64,000 nucleotides of DNA from Porphyrobacter sp. HT-58-2. Lineage in GTDB: Bacteria; Pseudomonadota; Alphaproteobacteria; Sphingomonadales; Sphingomonadaceae. The notes under the pieces are model-generated. The model worked only from the letters and a program-made list of their open reading frames with translations. It searched no databases and was not told the origin of the DNA. Location: assembly GCF_002952215.1 (NCBI RefSeq), contig NZ_CP022600.1, forward strand, positions 310,001 to 374,000, written 5' to 3'. The position numbers and the translations under genes are program-made. Each line of letters opens with the position of its first letter. Position 1 is the first letter of the stretch. Below are positions 35,690 to 43,530 of the stretch, piece by piece.

Positions 35690-36913
35690 ATGCGCACCAA
35701 TTACCTGTTCACCTCCGAAAGCGTCTCCGAAGGCCATCCCGACAAGGTCTCCGACCAGATTTCCGATGCGATCGTCGATCTGTTCCTGTCGAAGGACCCC
35801 GAAGCGCGCATCGCCTGCGAGACCCTGACCACCACCCAGCTGGTGGTGCTGGCGGGCGAAATCCGTTGCAAGGGCGTCTACGAGAACGACGAATGGGCGC
35901 CCGGCGCCAAGGACGAAATCGAACAGGTCGTGCGCCAGACGGTGAAGCGCATCGGCTATGAACAGGATGGCTTCCACTGGGAGACCCTGCGTTTCGAAAA
36001 CAACCTGCACGGCCAGTCGGCCCACATTGCGCAGGGCGTGGATGCGGGCGACAACAAGGACGAAGGCGCGGGCGACCAGGGGATCATGTTCGGTTATGCG
36101 ACCGACGAGACCCCCGATCTGATGCCGGCGACGCTCTATTACAGCCACAAAATCCTTGAGCGTATGGCCGCCGATCGCCATTCGGGCGTTGCACCCTTTC
36201 TCGAACCCGACGCCAAGAGCCAGGTGACGCTGCGCTACGAGGAGTCTCTCCCGGTCGCGGCGACGGCGGTGGTTGTCTCGACCCAGCACAAGCCGGGTTA
36301 CTGCCTGACCGGCGAGCACGCCGATCCAGCCAAGTACCGCGAGCTGGAAGCCTATGTGAAGCGCATCGTGTCCGAGGTGATCCCGCCGGTGCTGCTCCGC
36401 GAGACCAAGTATTACATCAACCCGACCGGGGCCTTCGAAATCGGCGGGCCGGACGGCGATGCAGGTCTTACGGGCCGCAAGATCATCGTCGACACCTATG
36501 GCGGCGCGGCCCCGCATGGCGGCGGCGCATTCTCCGGCAAGGACCCGACCAAGGTTGACCGTTCGGCGGCCTACATCACCCGCTATCTTGCCAAGAACGT
36601 GGTCGCTGCCGGCCTTGCCACGCGCTGCACCATCCAGATCGCCTACGCCATTGGCGTGTCAGAGCCGCTGAGCCTCTATGTCGACACGCACGAAACCGGC
36701 ACCGTGGGCGACGACAAGATCGAACAAGCGATCCTAGGCATTGCCAAGCTGGGCGGGCTGACCCCGCGCAGCATCCGCACGCACCTTGGCCTCAACAAGC
36801 CGATCTATCAGCCGACCGCCGCCTATGGCCACTTCGGCCGCAAGGCAGAGGGCGATCTGTTCCCGTGGGAGCGGCTTGATCTGGTGGACGATCTGAAGGC
36901 TGCCTTCGCCTGA
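35690..36913 (+). CDS. metK: S-adenosylmethionine synthetase
   Basis: This is a 407-residue methionine adenosyltransferase. It begins [20 protein letters not shown] and carries the ATP-site [26 protein letters not shown] and the P-loop-like [19 protein letters not shown]. It makes SAM from methionine and ATP. The ATG follows a GGGGGA ribosome-binding site. No SAM riboswitch fold was recognised, but a palindromic operator candidate lies about 50 bp upstream. It is convergent with the next gene, with only 24 bp between stops. Confidence 0.97.
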   Translation: MRTNYLFTSESVSEGHPDKVSDQISDAIVDLFLSKDPEARIACETLTTTQLVVLAGEIRCKGVYENDEWAPGAKDEIEQVVRQTVKRIGYEQDGFHWETLRFENNLHGQSAHIAQGVDAGDNKDEGAGDQGIMFGYATDETPDLMPATLYYSHKILERMAADRHSGVAPFLEPDAKSQVTLRYEESLPVAATAVVVSTQHKPGYCLTGEHADPAKYRELEAYVKRIVSEVIPPVLLRETKYYINPTGAFEIGGPDGDAGLTGRKIIVDTYGGAAPHGGGAFSGKDPTKVDRSAAYITRYLAKNVVAAGLATRCTIQIAYAIGVSEPLSLYVDTHETGTVGDDKIEQAILGIAKLGGLTPRSIRTHLGLNKPIYQPTAAYGHFGRKAEGDLFPWERLDLVDDLKAAFA

Positions 36914-36937
36914 CACTGAGCGGGGCGCAGGGCCGCA

Positions 36938-37357
36938 TCAGCGGCTACGCGCCTCGCGCCAGCGCCCCCAGGATACGCCAGTGACCAGCCCGGCAAAAGC
37001 GCCGGGAATGGCGAAGAACAGCAGCTCGGCCTCCATCCTGCCGCCCAGCGCTCCGTTGATGACGAGTGGAACCAGCGCGCCGAGGATCAATCCCGTCAGC
37101 GCATAGGTGCCGCCGTGCTCTCGCCTTTGCTCGCTGAGGAAGAACGTCAGCGGCAGGCCGAACAGCAGCGCCGAACCCAGCACCATCGCTCCGGACAGGA
37201 ACAAGGGATAGGCAAACAGCACGACGATTTCAAAGATGCTGGCTTCGGCCATGTAGCTGAAGGCCATCGGCACGAAGATCAGCGCCATATAAGGCGCCGC
37301 GCCCGCCAGCGTTCCCCAGCCCACGGCCCGCGCAAAAGCGATCATTGCGTCTTTCAT
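36938..37357 (-). CDS. hypothetical four-helix membrane protein
   Basis: This is a 139-residue protein with about four membrane helices: 14-36 (GTLAGAAPYMALIFVPMAF), 42-66, 83-103 and 112-130. I do not recognise a family. Of two adjacent ATGs I chose the second (37357), because AGGAGG lies five bases before it and only two before the first. It follows the 37411-37809 membrane protein by 53 bp with a hairpin between them and is probably its operon partner, downstream of a GbsR-type regulator. Confidence 0.72.
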   Translation of the reverse strand: MKDAMIAFARAVGWGTLAGAAPYMALIFVPMAFSYMAEASIFEIVVLFAYPLFLSGAMVLGSALLFGLPLTFFLSEQRREHGGTYALTGLILGALVPLVINGALGGRMEAELLFFAIPGAFAGLVTGVSWGRWREARSR

Positions 37358-37378
37358 CATTGCCTCCTGTGATGGGAG

Positions 37379-37400
37379 GGAGCGGCTCGAAAGCCGCTCC
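37379..37400 (-). other. intercistronic hairpin
   Basis: GGAGCGGCT-CGAA-AGCCGCTCC forms a perfect 9-bp stem with a tetraloop in the gap between the two membrane-protein genes. There is no T tract, so it more likely affects mRNA stability or differential expression than termination. Confidence 0.65.
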
Positions 37401-37410
37401 ACCGGGGGGA

Positions 37411-37809
37411 TCAGGCCTCGCCCGCTTCGGGCCTTGCCTGGGCTGCCCACTGCTCCTCGCGGAACCAGGTGCCGACCTTGCGGCCGAACTTGGCAATGGC
37501 GTTCATGTTGAAGAAGTGCATGATCCCGAGTGCCACCACGACGATGCCGAGCTTGGTCGAAAGGAAGCGGATCATGTCCGCTGCCGTTTCAGGCGATTGG
37601 CCAAAGCGCAGGGTCAGCAGGATCCAGCCGAGATTCACGAGATAGAAGCCCACCACCAGCAGGTGATTGGTCGATTCCGCCAGCGTCCGGTCGTGCCCGA
37701 AGCATTCCACAAGGAAGACGAGACCGTTCTTCGACAGGGTCTGCGCGACCCACACAGTCAGGCCGATGCTGACGATCAGGTAGGCGACATAGGCATAGAT
37801 ATCGTACAT
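37411..37809 (-). CDS. hypothetical membrane protein, first gene of a putative regulated pair
   Basis: This is a 132-residue protein starting MYDIYAYVAYLIVSIGLTVW. Three hydrophobic segments are visible, about 6-26, 48-66 and 83-103, with a conserved-looking polar stretch CFGHDRTLAESTNHLL between the first two. The C-terminus is charged. The family is not recognised. A palindrome matching the one upstream of the neighbouring GbsR-type gene lies 15-34 bp before its ATG, so it is probably repressed or activated by that regulator. Confidence 0.75.
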   Translation of the reverse strand: MYDIYAYVAYLIVSIGLTVWVAQTLSKNGLVFLVECFGHDRTLAESTNHLLVVGFYLVNLGWILLTLRFGQSPETAADMIRFLSTKLGIVVVALGIMHFFNMNAIAKFGRKVGTWFREEQWAAQARPEAGEA

Positions 37810-37823
37810 CTTTCACTCCTGTT

Positions 37824-37843
37824 CTTTCTGGAATTACCGAAAT
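37824..37843 (-). promoter_or_regulatory. putative operator of the GbsR/MarR-type regulator, site 1
   Basis: Read on the minus strand it is ATTTCGG-TAATTC-CAGAAAG, an imperfect dyad with 6-bp spacing. It matches site 2 (38466-38487), which has ATTTCTG-AAAATA-CAGAAAT. It overlaps the expected promoter of the membrane-protein pair. Confidence 0.55.
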
Positions 37844-37896
37844 CAATTCATGCAAGCGTGCTCCAAGAGGGGGTTCTCCTTCGTCAGGGGTTCAGA

Positions 37897-38445
37897 TCAG
37901 GACTTGTCGCCGCCACCAGGCAAGAAGCGGGCGATGCCACGGCCCAGCTTCATCAGCCGCACAAGGGTCGGCTTGGGCAGGTGGCGCACGTCGGCGTACC
38001 AACCGGTCAGCGTGCCGATGAATTCGTGCATCCGCCCGATCCGCTCGCGCACATGCACCGGCACCTCGCCGCGCGCCTTCACGCTGTCGGTGAGTTCGCC
38101 GAGCAGGCGGATGGTCGGATCAAGCTCGCGCTTCTTGCGCTCTTCGGCGAGACGCATCAGCACCTCCCAAAGGTCGGTTTCGGCAACGAAGTGATCGCGC
38201 CGGTCGCCTTCGATATGGACGCGGCGGACGATGCTGTAGCCCTGCAGTTCCTTCAGCCCGGTCGACACGTTGGAGCGGGCCAGACCCAGAACCTCGCAGA
38301 TTTCCTCGGCATGGAGCGGGCGGTCGCTGAGATAGAGCAGCGCGTGGATCTGCGCGACAGAACGGTTGACGCCCCATGCCGTCCCCATCTCCCCCCAGTG
38401 GAGGATGAAGGCCCGCGCCTCGGGAATGTCCATCGGGTTGGTCAC
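37897..38445 (-). CDS. GbsR/MarR-family transcriptional regulator
   Basis: This is a 182-residue winged-helix regulator. The GbsR-type N-terminus HWGEMGTAWGVNRSVAQIHALLYLSDRPLHAEE (about 16-48) is followed by the recognition region VLGLARSNVSTGLKELQGYSIV and the wing HIEGDRRDHFVAE. A C-terminal helical dimerisation part follows. GbsR relatives act as ligand-responsive repressors, for example of choline or glycine-betaine genes. The downstream genes here encode unknown membrane proteins, so the ligand is open. A 22-bp palindrome sits 20 bp upstream of its start, suggesting autoregulation. Confidence 0.85.
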   Translation of the reverse strand: MTNPMDIPEARAFILHWGEMGTAWGVNRSVAQIHALLYLSDRPLHAEEICEVLGLARSNVSTGLKELQGYSIVRRVHIEGDRRDHFVAETDLWEVLMRLAEERKKRELDPTIRLLGELTDSVKARGEVPVHVRERIGRMHEFIGTLTGWYADVRHLPKPTLVRLMKLGRGIARFLPGGGDKS

Positions 38446-38465
38446 GACTCACCACTACCTTTCGC

Positions 38466-38487
38466 AATTTCTGAAAATACAGAAATT
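38466..38487 (-). promoter_or_regulatory. putative operator of the GbsR/MarR-type regulator, site 2
   Basis: AATTTCTG and CAGAAATT form a perfect 8-bp dyad with a 6-bp spacer, 21 bp upstream of the regulator ATG. The only similar sequence seen in the window is site 1, before the adjacent membrane-protein operon. Confidence 0.62.
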
Positions 38488-38510
38488 CGAGATGCGCGCA
38501 AGCGGAAAGC

Positions 38511-39665
38511 CTAGGGCGTGTCATTCCCGTGGATCGGCGAGGGTCGATCGAGCGCCAGTTCGGCGTCGGAGAAGGTGAAGGGGCTGCGTACCCCGGCCAT
38601 CCCGCCCAGCTCCACCCTAAGGCCCCGCGCCACCACCTGCGGATCGGCAAACACCTCGTCCAGCCGGTTGATCGGCCCGGCGGGAACCCCGGCGGCGTGA
38701 CAGGCATCGAGCAGGCCCTGCTTGCTCCACCCGGCGCAGGCCACTGCAATTGCGGCATCGAGCGCCGCCGCGTTGGCCGTCCGGTCGCCATTGGTCACGA
38801 AGCGCGGATCGGTGGTCAACGCCTCAAGCCCGAGCACCGTCATCAGCTTGTGAAACAACCCGTCATTGGCAGGGGCCAGGATCACGTGGCCATCGCTTAC
38901 CGCGAAGACACCATAAGGCGCGACCTGCGCGTGGGCATTGCCCATCCGCGGCGGGTTGTGGCCGGTGGTGAAGAAGTAGGTCGCCTGATTGGCGAGCAGG
39001 CCGACGCTGCAATCGAGCAGGCTCATGTCGACCTGCTGCCCCCTGCCTGTCCGCGCCCGCATCAGCAGCGCCGCCTGCACGCCATTCGCCGCCCATACCC
39101 CGGTGGCGAGGTCGCTGATCGAAATGCCCATCTTGACCGGGTGCCCTTCCGGCTCGCCGGTCAGCGACATCAGCCCGCTCATCCCCTGCGCGACGAAATC
39201 ATACCCTGCCTCATGCGCTCTCGGCCCGGTCTGGCCGAAACCGGTGATCGAGCAATAGACCAGTCCCGGATTGGCTGCCGCAAGGCTGGTGTAATCCAGG
39301 CCGAACTTGGCGAGGCTGCCGGTCTTGAAGTTCTCGATCACCACGTCCGCCTCGGCGCACAGCGCGCGCACTCGCGCCAGATCGTCCACGTCGGCAAAAT
39401 CGGCGATGATCGAGCGCTTGCCGCGGTTGCAGGCGTGGTAATAAGCCGCCTCGCGATGAACTTTGCCGTTCGCGTCGGTGCGCTCGACCCAGGGCGGCCC
39501 CCACAGGCGGGTGCCGTCGCCTTCCGGGCTTTCGACCTTGATGACGTCCGCACCGAGATCCGCGAGGATCTGCCCGCAGAATGGCCCCGCCAGCACCCGC
39601 GCAAGCTCAACCACCTTCAGCCCCGCAAGCGGCGCATTGGCATTGCGGGGTTCCGCCAGCCACAT
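38511..39665 (-). CDS. CaiB/BaiF family CoA-transferase (family III)
   Basis: This is a 384-residue family III CoA-transferase. It starts with LAGLKVVELARVLAGPFCGQILADLGADVIKVE, the family N-terminus. It has HACNRGKRSIIADF near residue 77 and VIENFKTGSLAKFGLDY. The catalytic Asp lies at or near DFVAQGMSGLMSLTG. These enzymes move CoA between carboxylic acids, in routes such as carnitine, bile acid, oxalate or aromatic acid catabolism. It is the last gene of the scoA-to-CaiB operon, 4 bp after the hydrolase. The acid substrate is unknown. Confidence 0.92.
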   Translation of the reverse strand: MWLAEPRNANAPLAGLKVVELARVLAGPFCGQILADLGADVIKVESPEGDGTRLWGPPWVERTDANGKVHREAAYYHACNRGKRSIIADFADVDDLARVRALCAEADVVIENFKTGSLAKFGLDYTSLAAANPGLVYCSITGFGQTGPRAHEAGYDFVAQGMSGLMSLTGEPEGHPVKMGISISDLATGVWAANGVQAALLMRARTGRGQQVDMSLLDCSVGLLANQATYFFTTGHNPPRMGNAHAQVAPYGVFAVSDGHVILAPANDGLFHKLMTVLGLEALTTDPRFVTNGDRTANAAALDAAIAVACAGWSKQGLLDACHAAGVPAGPINRLDEVFADPQVVARGLRVELGGMAGVRSPFTFSDAELALDRPSPIHGNDTP

Positions 39666-39669
39666 CGCC

Positions 39670-40554
39670 TCAGTCCCCCAGATGGGTGTTCAGGAACGCG
39701 GCTGCATCGGCCAGCACCGGGCCTTTCTCGCGGAAGGGGGCGGAGAGCGCCATGACGATTTCCTCGTGATCGAGCGGGCCGTAATTTGTCACCTGTGCCG
39801 TCGCACCGAGAGCCGTCAGCCGCGCCCCGAGGTTGTTGGCGTTCTTCGGGCGCACCGTCTCGTCGCCGTCCGACGTCACCAGCAGTAAGGGCGGGGCGTC
39901 GATCCGCGCATAGGTGATCGGCTGGGTCTCGGCCGGGTTGGGCCATTCGCTGAAGGCGGCAATCGCGCGGTCTGAGGTAAAGGGGTGGAAGTCATAGGGG
40001 CCAGAGAGGCCCACGCCTGCCTTGATGAAGTCGGGCGCAACGCCAACCGCTGCCAGCCGCTTGGCATCCAGCGCCAGCATCACCGCCTGATAGGCACCCG
40101 CCGAATGCCCCATCACCGCCACTCGCTCAGGATCGCCGCCATGCTGCGCGATGTTCGCCTGCACCCAGGCGACGGCCTCGGCCCCGTCATCTAGGAAGGC
40201 GGGGAACAGCACCTTGGGCACCTTGCGATAATCGGGGATCACCACGATGAAGCCCTCGCGCGCCAGCGCCCGACCGGCGAAGGCATAGGAGCCGCGGTCG
40301 CCCTTGGCCCAGCCGCCGCCATACCAGAAGATCACCACCGGGAGCGGCGCTTTGGTCTGATCGTTGGGCGCCCAGATATCGAGCCGCTGGCCATGGCTAC
40401 CGAACGGCACCCCAGTCGCTACGGGGTAGGAACCTGCGCGCCCGCCCGCCAGCCGGTCATAATGCGACAGCAGCCGTGGGGGCGAGATGAAGGCGAACAT
40501 GCCGCCGCTTACCAGCACGAGCGCAAGAACGCCGAGCGCGAGCGCACGCAGCAT
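39670..40554 (-). CDS. membrane-anchored or exported alpha/beta hydrolase
   Basis: This is a 294-residue esterase/lipase-like protein. An N-terminal hydrophobic segment (about 4-24) acts as signal or anchor. VVIFWYGGGWAKGDR is the HGGGW-type oxyanion motif, and GHSAG is the nucleophile elbow near residue 149. The acid is likely in VTSDGDETV and the His in GPLDHEEIV. It belongs to the hormone-sensitive-lipase/carboxylesterase branch. Its ATG shares TGATG with the scoB stop. A periplasmic esterase beside CoA-transferases suggests release of an acid that is then activated, which is inference. Confidence 0.87.
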   Translation of the reverse strand: MLRALALGVLALVLVSGGMFAFISPPRLLSHYDRLAGGRAGSYPVATGVPFGSHGQRLDIWAPNDQTKAPLPVVIFWYGGGWAKGDRGSYAFAGRALAREGFIVVIPDYRKVPKVLFPAFLDDGAEAVAWVQANIAQHGGDPERVAVMGHSAGAYQAVMLALDAKRLAAVGVAPDFIKAGVGLSGPYDFHPFTSDRAIAAFSEWPNPAETQPITYARIDAPPLLLVTSDGDETVRPKNANNLGARLTALGATAQVTNYGPLDHEEIVMALSAPFREKGPVLADAAAFLNTHLGD

Positions 40555-41204
40555 CAGGCCACGTAATGTGCCGTGGTGCAGGCAGCGATATCAGCTGCCG
40601 TCACGCCCGGCGCGGTCTCGATCATCCGGAAGGGCGAGGCATGGTCGGCACGCTGGAACACCGCGAGGTTGGTGATGATCATGTCGACCACCCCGGCCCC
40701 CGTCAGCGGCAGTGTGCATTGCGGAATGAACTTCGGCGAGCCGTCCTTGGCGGTGTGGTCCATCACCACGATGATCTTTTTGACCCCTGCGACAAGGTCC
40801 ATCGCCCCACCCATGCCCTTGATCATCTTGCCCGGGATCATCCAGTTGGCGATGTCGCCGTTCTCGGCCACTTCCATCGCGCCCAGCACAGTCAGGTCGA
40901 TATGCCCGCCGCGGATCATCGCAAAGCTGGTGGCGCTGTCGAAATAGGCGCTGTGCGGCAGTTCGGAGATGGTCTGCTTGCCGGCGTTGATGAGATCGGG
41001 ATCGACCTCATCATCATAGGGAAACGGCCCGATGCCGAGCATCCCGTTCTCGCTCTGGAGCGTCACCATCATCCCTTCGGGGATGTGGTTCGCAACCAGT
41101 GTCGGGATGCCGATGCCGAGGTTGACGTAATAGCCGTCCTTGAGTTCGCGCGCGGCGCGAGCGGCCATCTGGTCGCGGGTCCAGCCGGTGGGAAGCGTCG
41201 TCAT
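40554..41204 (-). CDS. scoB: 3-oxoacid CoA-transferase subunit B
   Basis: This is a 216-residue beta subunit of a family I CoA-transferase. It has [22 protein letters not shown], the catalytic Glu in [14 protein letters not shown], and the subunit B C-terminal region [20 protein letters not shown]. It transfers CoA from succinyl-CoA to acetoacetate or a related 3-oxoacid. The A subunit gene is separated from it by a 1.1 kb lipoprotein gene, which is unusual because A and B are normally adjacent. Confidence 0.94.
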   Translation of the reverse strand: MTTLPTGWTRDQMAARAARELKDGYYVNLGIGIPTLVANHIPEGMMVTLQSENGMLGIGPFPYDDEVDPDLINAGKQTISELPHSAYFDSATSFAMIRGGHIDLTVLGAMEVAENGDIANWMIPGKMIKGMGGAMDLVAGVKKIIVVMDHTAKDGSPKFIPQCTLPLTGAGVVDMIITNLAVFQRADHASPFRMIETAPGVTAADIAACTTAHYVA

Positions 41205-41209
41205 CGCAA

Positions 41210-42307
41210 TTACTGTCCTTTTTCGGTCAGCAACGGCTGGATCAGGAACCAGCCATCACCAATCAGAGGCTCGAGACCGGCTCCGGCCTCAGGGCTCCGC
41301 AGATACTTGAAGCGCATGTCGAAATCGGACCGCTCGTCCCCGGCGATCGCAATGATGCAGGTAATCCCGGCGAGGTTGTCCTTGCGCTGCTGCTTGGTGT
41401 CGCCCTCGTCGCGGCTCAGCGATATGATGTCCTGCCCGCGCGGGTCGAGACCCGCCCGCTCCAGCGCGGCGCGCAGCGCACCGGACTGATTGACCGGAAG
41501 ATCGGAGAACCAGGCAATCTCCACCCCTGCCTCACGCAACACTGCCAGACCGAGCGCGAGGCCAGGTTGGCTGACGGGATTCGCAGGAGGGCTGAACGTG
41601 CCGCCTGCCGGATCAAGATCGATCAGCGCAACCATCTGCTCGCCGACAACGCAGCGCCGCCGCTTGCCATCCAGCGCGACCGGATCGCTGAGCACGGCCG
41701 AAAGCAGGTCGGCCCCACTCTGCGCTCCCCGCGCCGATGCCTGCCCATAGCGCACGAATCGGGCAAAGCTGCCCTGATCAGCCGGGATCGGGGTGCGGGG
41801 ATCGGGATAGGCGGTGACCGGTGCAGCAACCGCCACAGGTGCCGTCACCGCAGCCGCCGGGCGAGGGGGCGCAGCGGGTGCCGATGCAACCGGCATGGCA
41901 GCGGGCGCGGATGGAGTCACGGGGCCAGTAACCGGAGCAGATACCGGAGCCGCCACCGGCGCAGGTGGAGGAGCGGAAACGGGTGCCGGTGCCGGCCTTG
42001 GGGCCGCGCTTGCAACAGGCTGCGGCGGCGCAGCAGACGGCGCGGCAACTGGGGGGGCAGTCGCCACTGTGACAGTCGGAACCGGTGCCTTGGCGGCGGG
42101 CGCCGGCACGGGTGCTGGCACAGGAGCAGCAACAGGCGCAGGGGCTGTGTTGGCAGGGGCCGGTCTTGCAGCCGGATCCTTGCCATCCAGCTGGCTACCC
42201 ACAACCCCCGCACCGGCCAATGCCGGAATGGCTGCGGCCACACAGCCCGAAAGCGACGGTGCCGCAAGCACCAGCAGCGGCATCAAGGCAAGCCTCTTGT
42301 CCATCAC
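41210..42307 (-). CDS. Ala/Pro-rich lipoprotein with a HAD/class C acid-phosphatase-like domain
   Basis: This is a 365-residue predicted lipoprotein; the signal ends in the lipobox LSGC near residue 21. Residues about 45-185 are a long Ala/Pro/Val tract, probably an extended periplasmic spacer. The C-terminal part (about 190-365) carries a HAD-like motif series: [12 protein letters not shown] (motif I, Asp-x-Asp), EIAWFSDLP (II), QRKDNLAG (III, Lys/Arg) and [11 protein letters not shown] (IV). The order and spacing resemble class C acid phosphatases such as lipoprotein e(P4), though the Thr after the second Asp is missing. It overlaps the scoA stop by 4 bp and precedes scoB by 5 bp. Confidence 0.78.
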   Translation of the reverse strand: MMDKRLALMPLLVLAAPSLSGCVAAAIPALAGAGVVGSQLDGKDPAARPAPANTAPAPVAAPVPAPVPAPAAKAPVPTVTVATAPPVAAPSAAPPQPVASAAPRPAPAPVSAPPPAPVAAPVSAPVTGPVTPSAPAAMPVASAPAAPPRPAAAVTAPVAVAAPVTAYPDPRTPIPADQGSFARFVRYGQASARGAQSGADLLSAVLSDPVALDGKRRRCVVGEQMVALIDLDPAGGTFSPPANPVSQPGLALGLAVLREAGVEIAWFSDLPVNQSGALRAALERAGLDPRGQDIISLSRDEGDTKQQRKDNLAGITCIIAIAGDERSDFDMRFKYLRSPEAGAGLEPLIGDGWFLIQPLLTEKGQ

Positions 42308-43026
42308 GCAGTCTCCCTCTCCCTGACGGTGCGGAACTCGATCTTCTTGTCATAAGGCGCGCCGCAGACGATCCGGTTCACGAACACGCCTGCAAGATGA
42401 ATCTGGTCGGGATCGAGCGCGCCCGCCGGCACCACTTCCTCGACCTCGGCGACACAGATCTTGCCGCAGGTCGCGGCCGGCAGGTTGAAATTGCGCGCGG
42501 TCTTGCGGAACACAAGGTTGCCGGTCTCGTCGGCTTTCCACGCCTTGATGATCGACAGGTCGGCGAAGATGCCGCGTTCGAGGATGTAGGTCTGCATCAC
42601 CCCGTCACGATCGGGGAAATCCTTGTGCTCCTTGCCCTTGGCAACTTCGGTGCCGACGCCAGTGCGGGTGTAGAAACCGGGAATCCCCGCGCCGCCTGCA
42701 CGCATGCGTTCAGCCAGCGTACCCTGCGGACAGAACTCCACCTCCAGCTCGCCAGCGAGGTATTGCCGTTCGAACTCCTTGTTCTCGCCGACATAGGAGC
42801 TGATCATCTTCTTCACCTGCCGCGTGCGCAGCAGTTTACCGATGCCCTCGTTGTCGATCCCGGCATTGTTGCTGGCGAAGGTCAGTCCCGTCACGCCGCT
42901 GTCACGAATCGCGTCCAGCAGGCGCTCGGGCAGGCCGCACAGGCCGAAGCCCCCGGCGGCGATCAGCATGTCGTTGCGCAGCACGCCTTCGAGCGCGCTG
43001 GCGGCGTCGGAATAAAGCTTGGTCAT
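42304..43026 (-). CDS. scoA: 3-oxoacid CoA-transferase subunit A
   Basis: This is a 240-residue alpha subunit of a family I CoA-transferase. It starts MTKLYSDAASALEGVL and shows the GGFGLCGLPE glycine loop, TGLTFASNNAG and FYTRTGVGTEV. It pairs with the subunit encoded by scoB. The start at 43026 has the family N-terminus; eleven extra upstream residues are possible but unlikely. It heads a five-gene operon running to the CaiB-like gene. Confidence 0.93.
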   Translation of the reverse strand: MTKLYSDAASALEGVLRNDMLIAAGGFGLCGLPERLLDAIRDSGVTGLTFASNNAGIDNEGIGKLLRTRQVKKMISSYVGENKEFERQYLAGELEVEFCPQGTLAERMRAGGAGIPGFYTRTGVGTEVAKGKEHKDFPDRDGVMQTYILERGIFADLSIIKAWKADETGNLVFRKTARNFNLPAATCGKICVAEVEEVVPAGALDPDQIHLAGVFVNRIVCGAPYDKKIEFRTVRERETA

Positions 43027-43163
43027 TGCAGCCTGCCTGCCTTGAATGGTGTCGCGCAATGGGGCGCCCCAAAGCGCGGGAACGGGCCTGTGATTAGAGC
43101 GTTACCCGGCCTCTGTCACGCCTGCGTGCGCCATCCGGAGCCATAAAGTCGAATCACCTTTCA

Positions 43164-43178
43164 TGTTGCATCGCAACA
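43164..43178. promoter_or_regulatory. inverted repeat TGTTGC-ATC-GCAACA
   Basis: This is a perfect 6-bp dyad with a 3-bp centre, 138 bp upstream of scoA. It could be the operator of a dimeric regulator of the CoA-transferase operon; no regulator is assigned. Confidence 0.4.
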
Positions 43179-43230
43179 GTTTCTTGTGGCCAAAATCTGC
43201 CCAATCTTTGAGCGACTGCCTCCAGTTTGG

Positions 43231-43320
43231 GCAGAAATTTGCATGATTTCGCACAAAATCGCACATTTATGCGGATTAGTTGCATTCTTTGCACTAAACT
43301 TTGGTGTTTTCGCACTTGCA
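43231..43320. other. helically phased GCA / AT-tract array
   Basis: GCA or GCG trinucleotides begin at 43231, 43241, 43251, 43261, 43271, 43282, 43291 and 43312, almost exactly 10-11 bp apart. AT-rich stretches such as AAATTT, GATTTC, AAAATC and ATTTAT lie between them. Such phasing places the same steps on one helix face, which predicts curvature or cooperative protein binding. Confidence 0.55.
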
Positions 43321-43409
43321 CAAAGGATCGACCTGCGCCATTTAGAACCTGCCTTTCAGGCATCCTCTCCCAAACTTTTCCAGCCCGGCACTCGTTGCCG
43401 GGCTTTTTT
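43321..43409 (+). ncRNA. candidate small RNA ending at an orphan terminator (5' end unknown)
   Basis: A strong intrinsic terminator ends at 43409 on the plus strand without an upstream gene. The preceding stretch has a small hairpin CCTG/CAGG near 43348-43360 and an apparently unpaired CATCCTCTCCCAAAC, a C-rich word able to pair with ribosome-binding sites. The start and promoter are not defined, so this is a hypothesis. Confidence 0.3.
43383..43409 (+). terminator. orphan rho-independent terminator
   Basis: GCCCGGCA-CTCGT-TGCCGGGC forms an 8-bp stem followed by six T. It lies 122 bp before cdc48 on the same strand, so it ends an unannotated transcript from the intergenic region. Confidence 0.85.
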
Positions 43410-43530
43410 CTTGTCGGCACGAACGTCCGGAATGCGCAGGCAGCACCCCGTAGCGCTGATTGCATTCGTCTTTCGCGGTTCCTAGCTATCGGTTCAGACA
43501 CGCTAACCACAGCTTCACAGGGATTGCCCG

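Larger units (their letters stand above)
43027..43530. other. 504-bp intergenic region between scoA and cdc48
   Basis: This divergent region has unusually low GC in its centre (about 43160-43380). It holds an inverted repeat (43164-43178), a GCA-phased AT-rich array (43231-43320) and a plus-strand terminator (43383-43409) with no gene in front of it. Open frames crossing it span the terminator and show no coding character. Confidence 0.6.

Noticed and set aside
43186..43485. Plus-strand frame of 99 codons in the scoA-cdc48 gap
   Set aside because: It runs straight through a strong terminator, has no ribosome-binding site and shows no codon-position bias.
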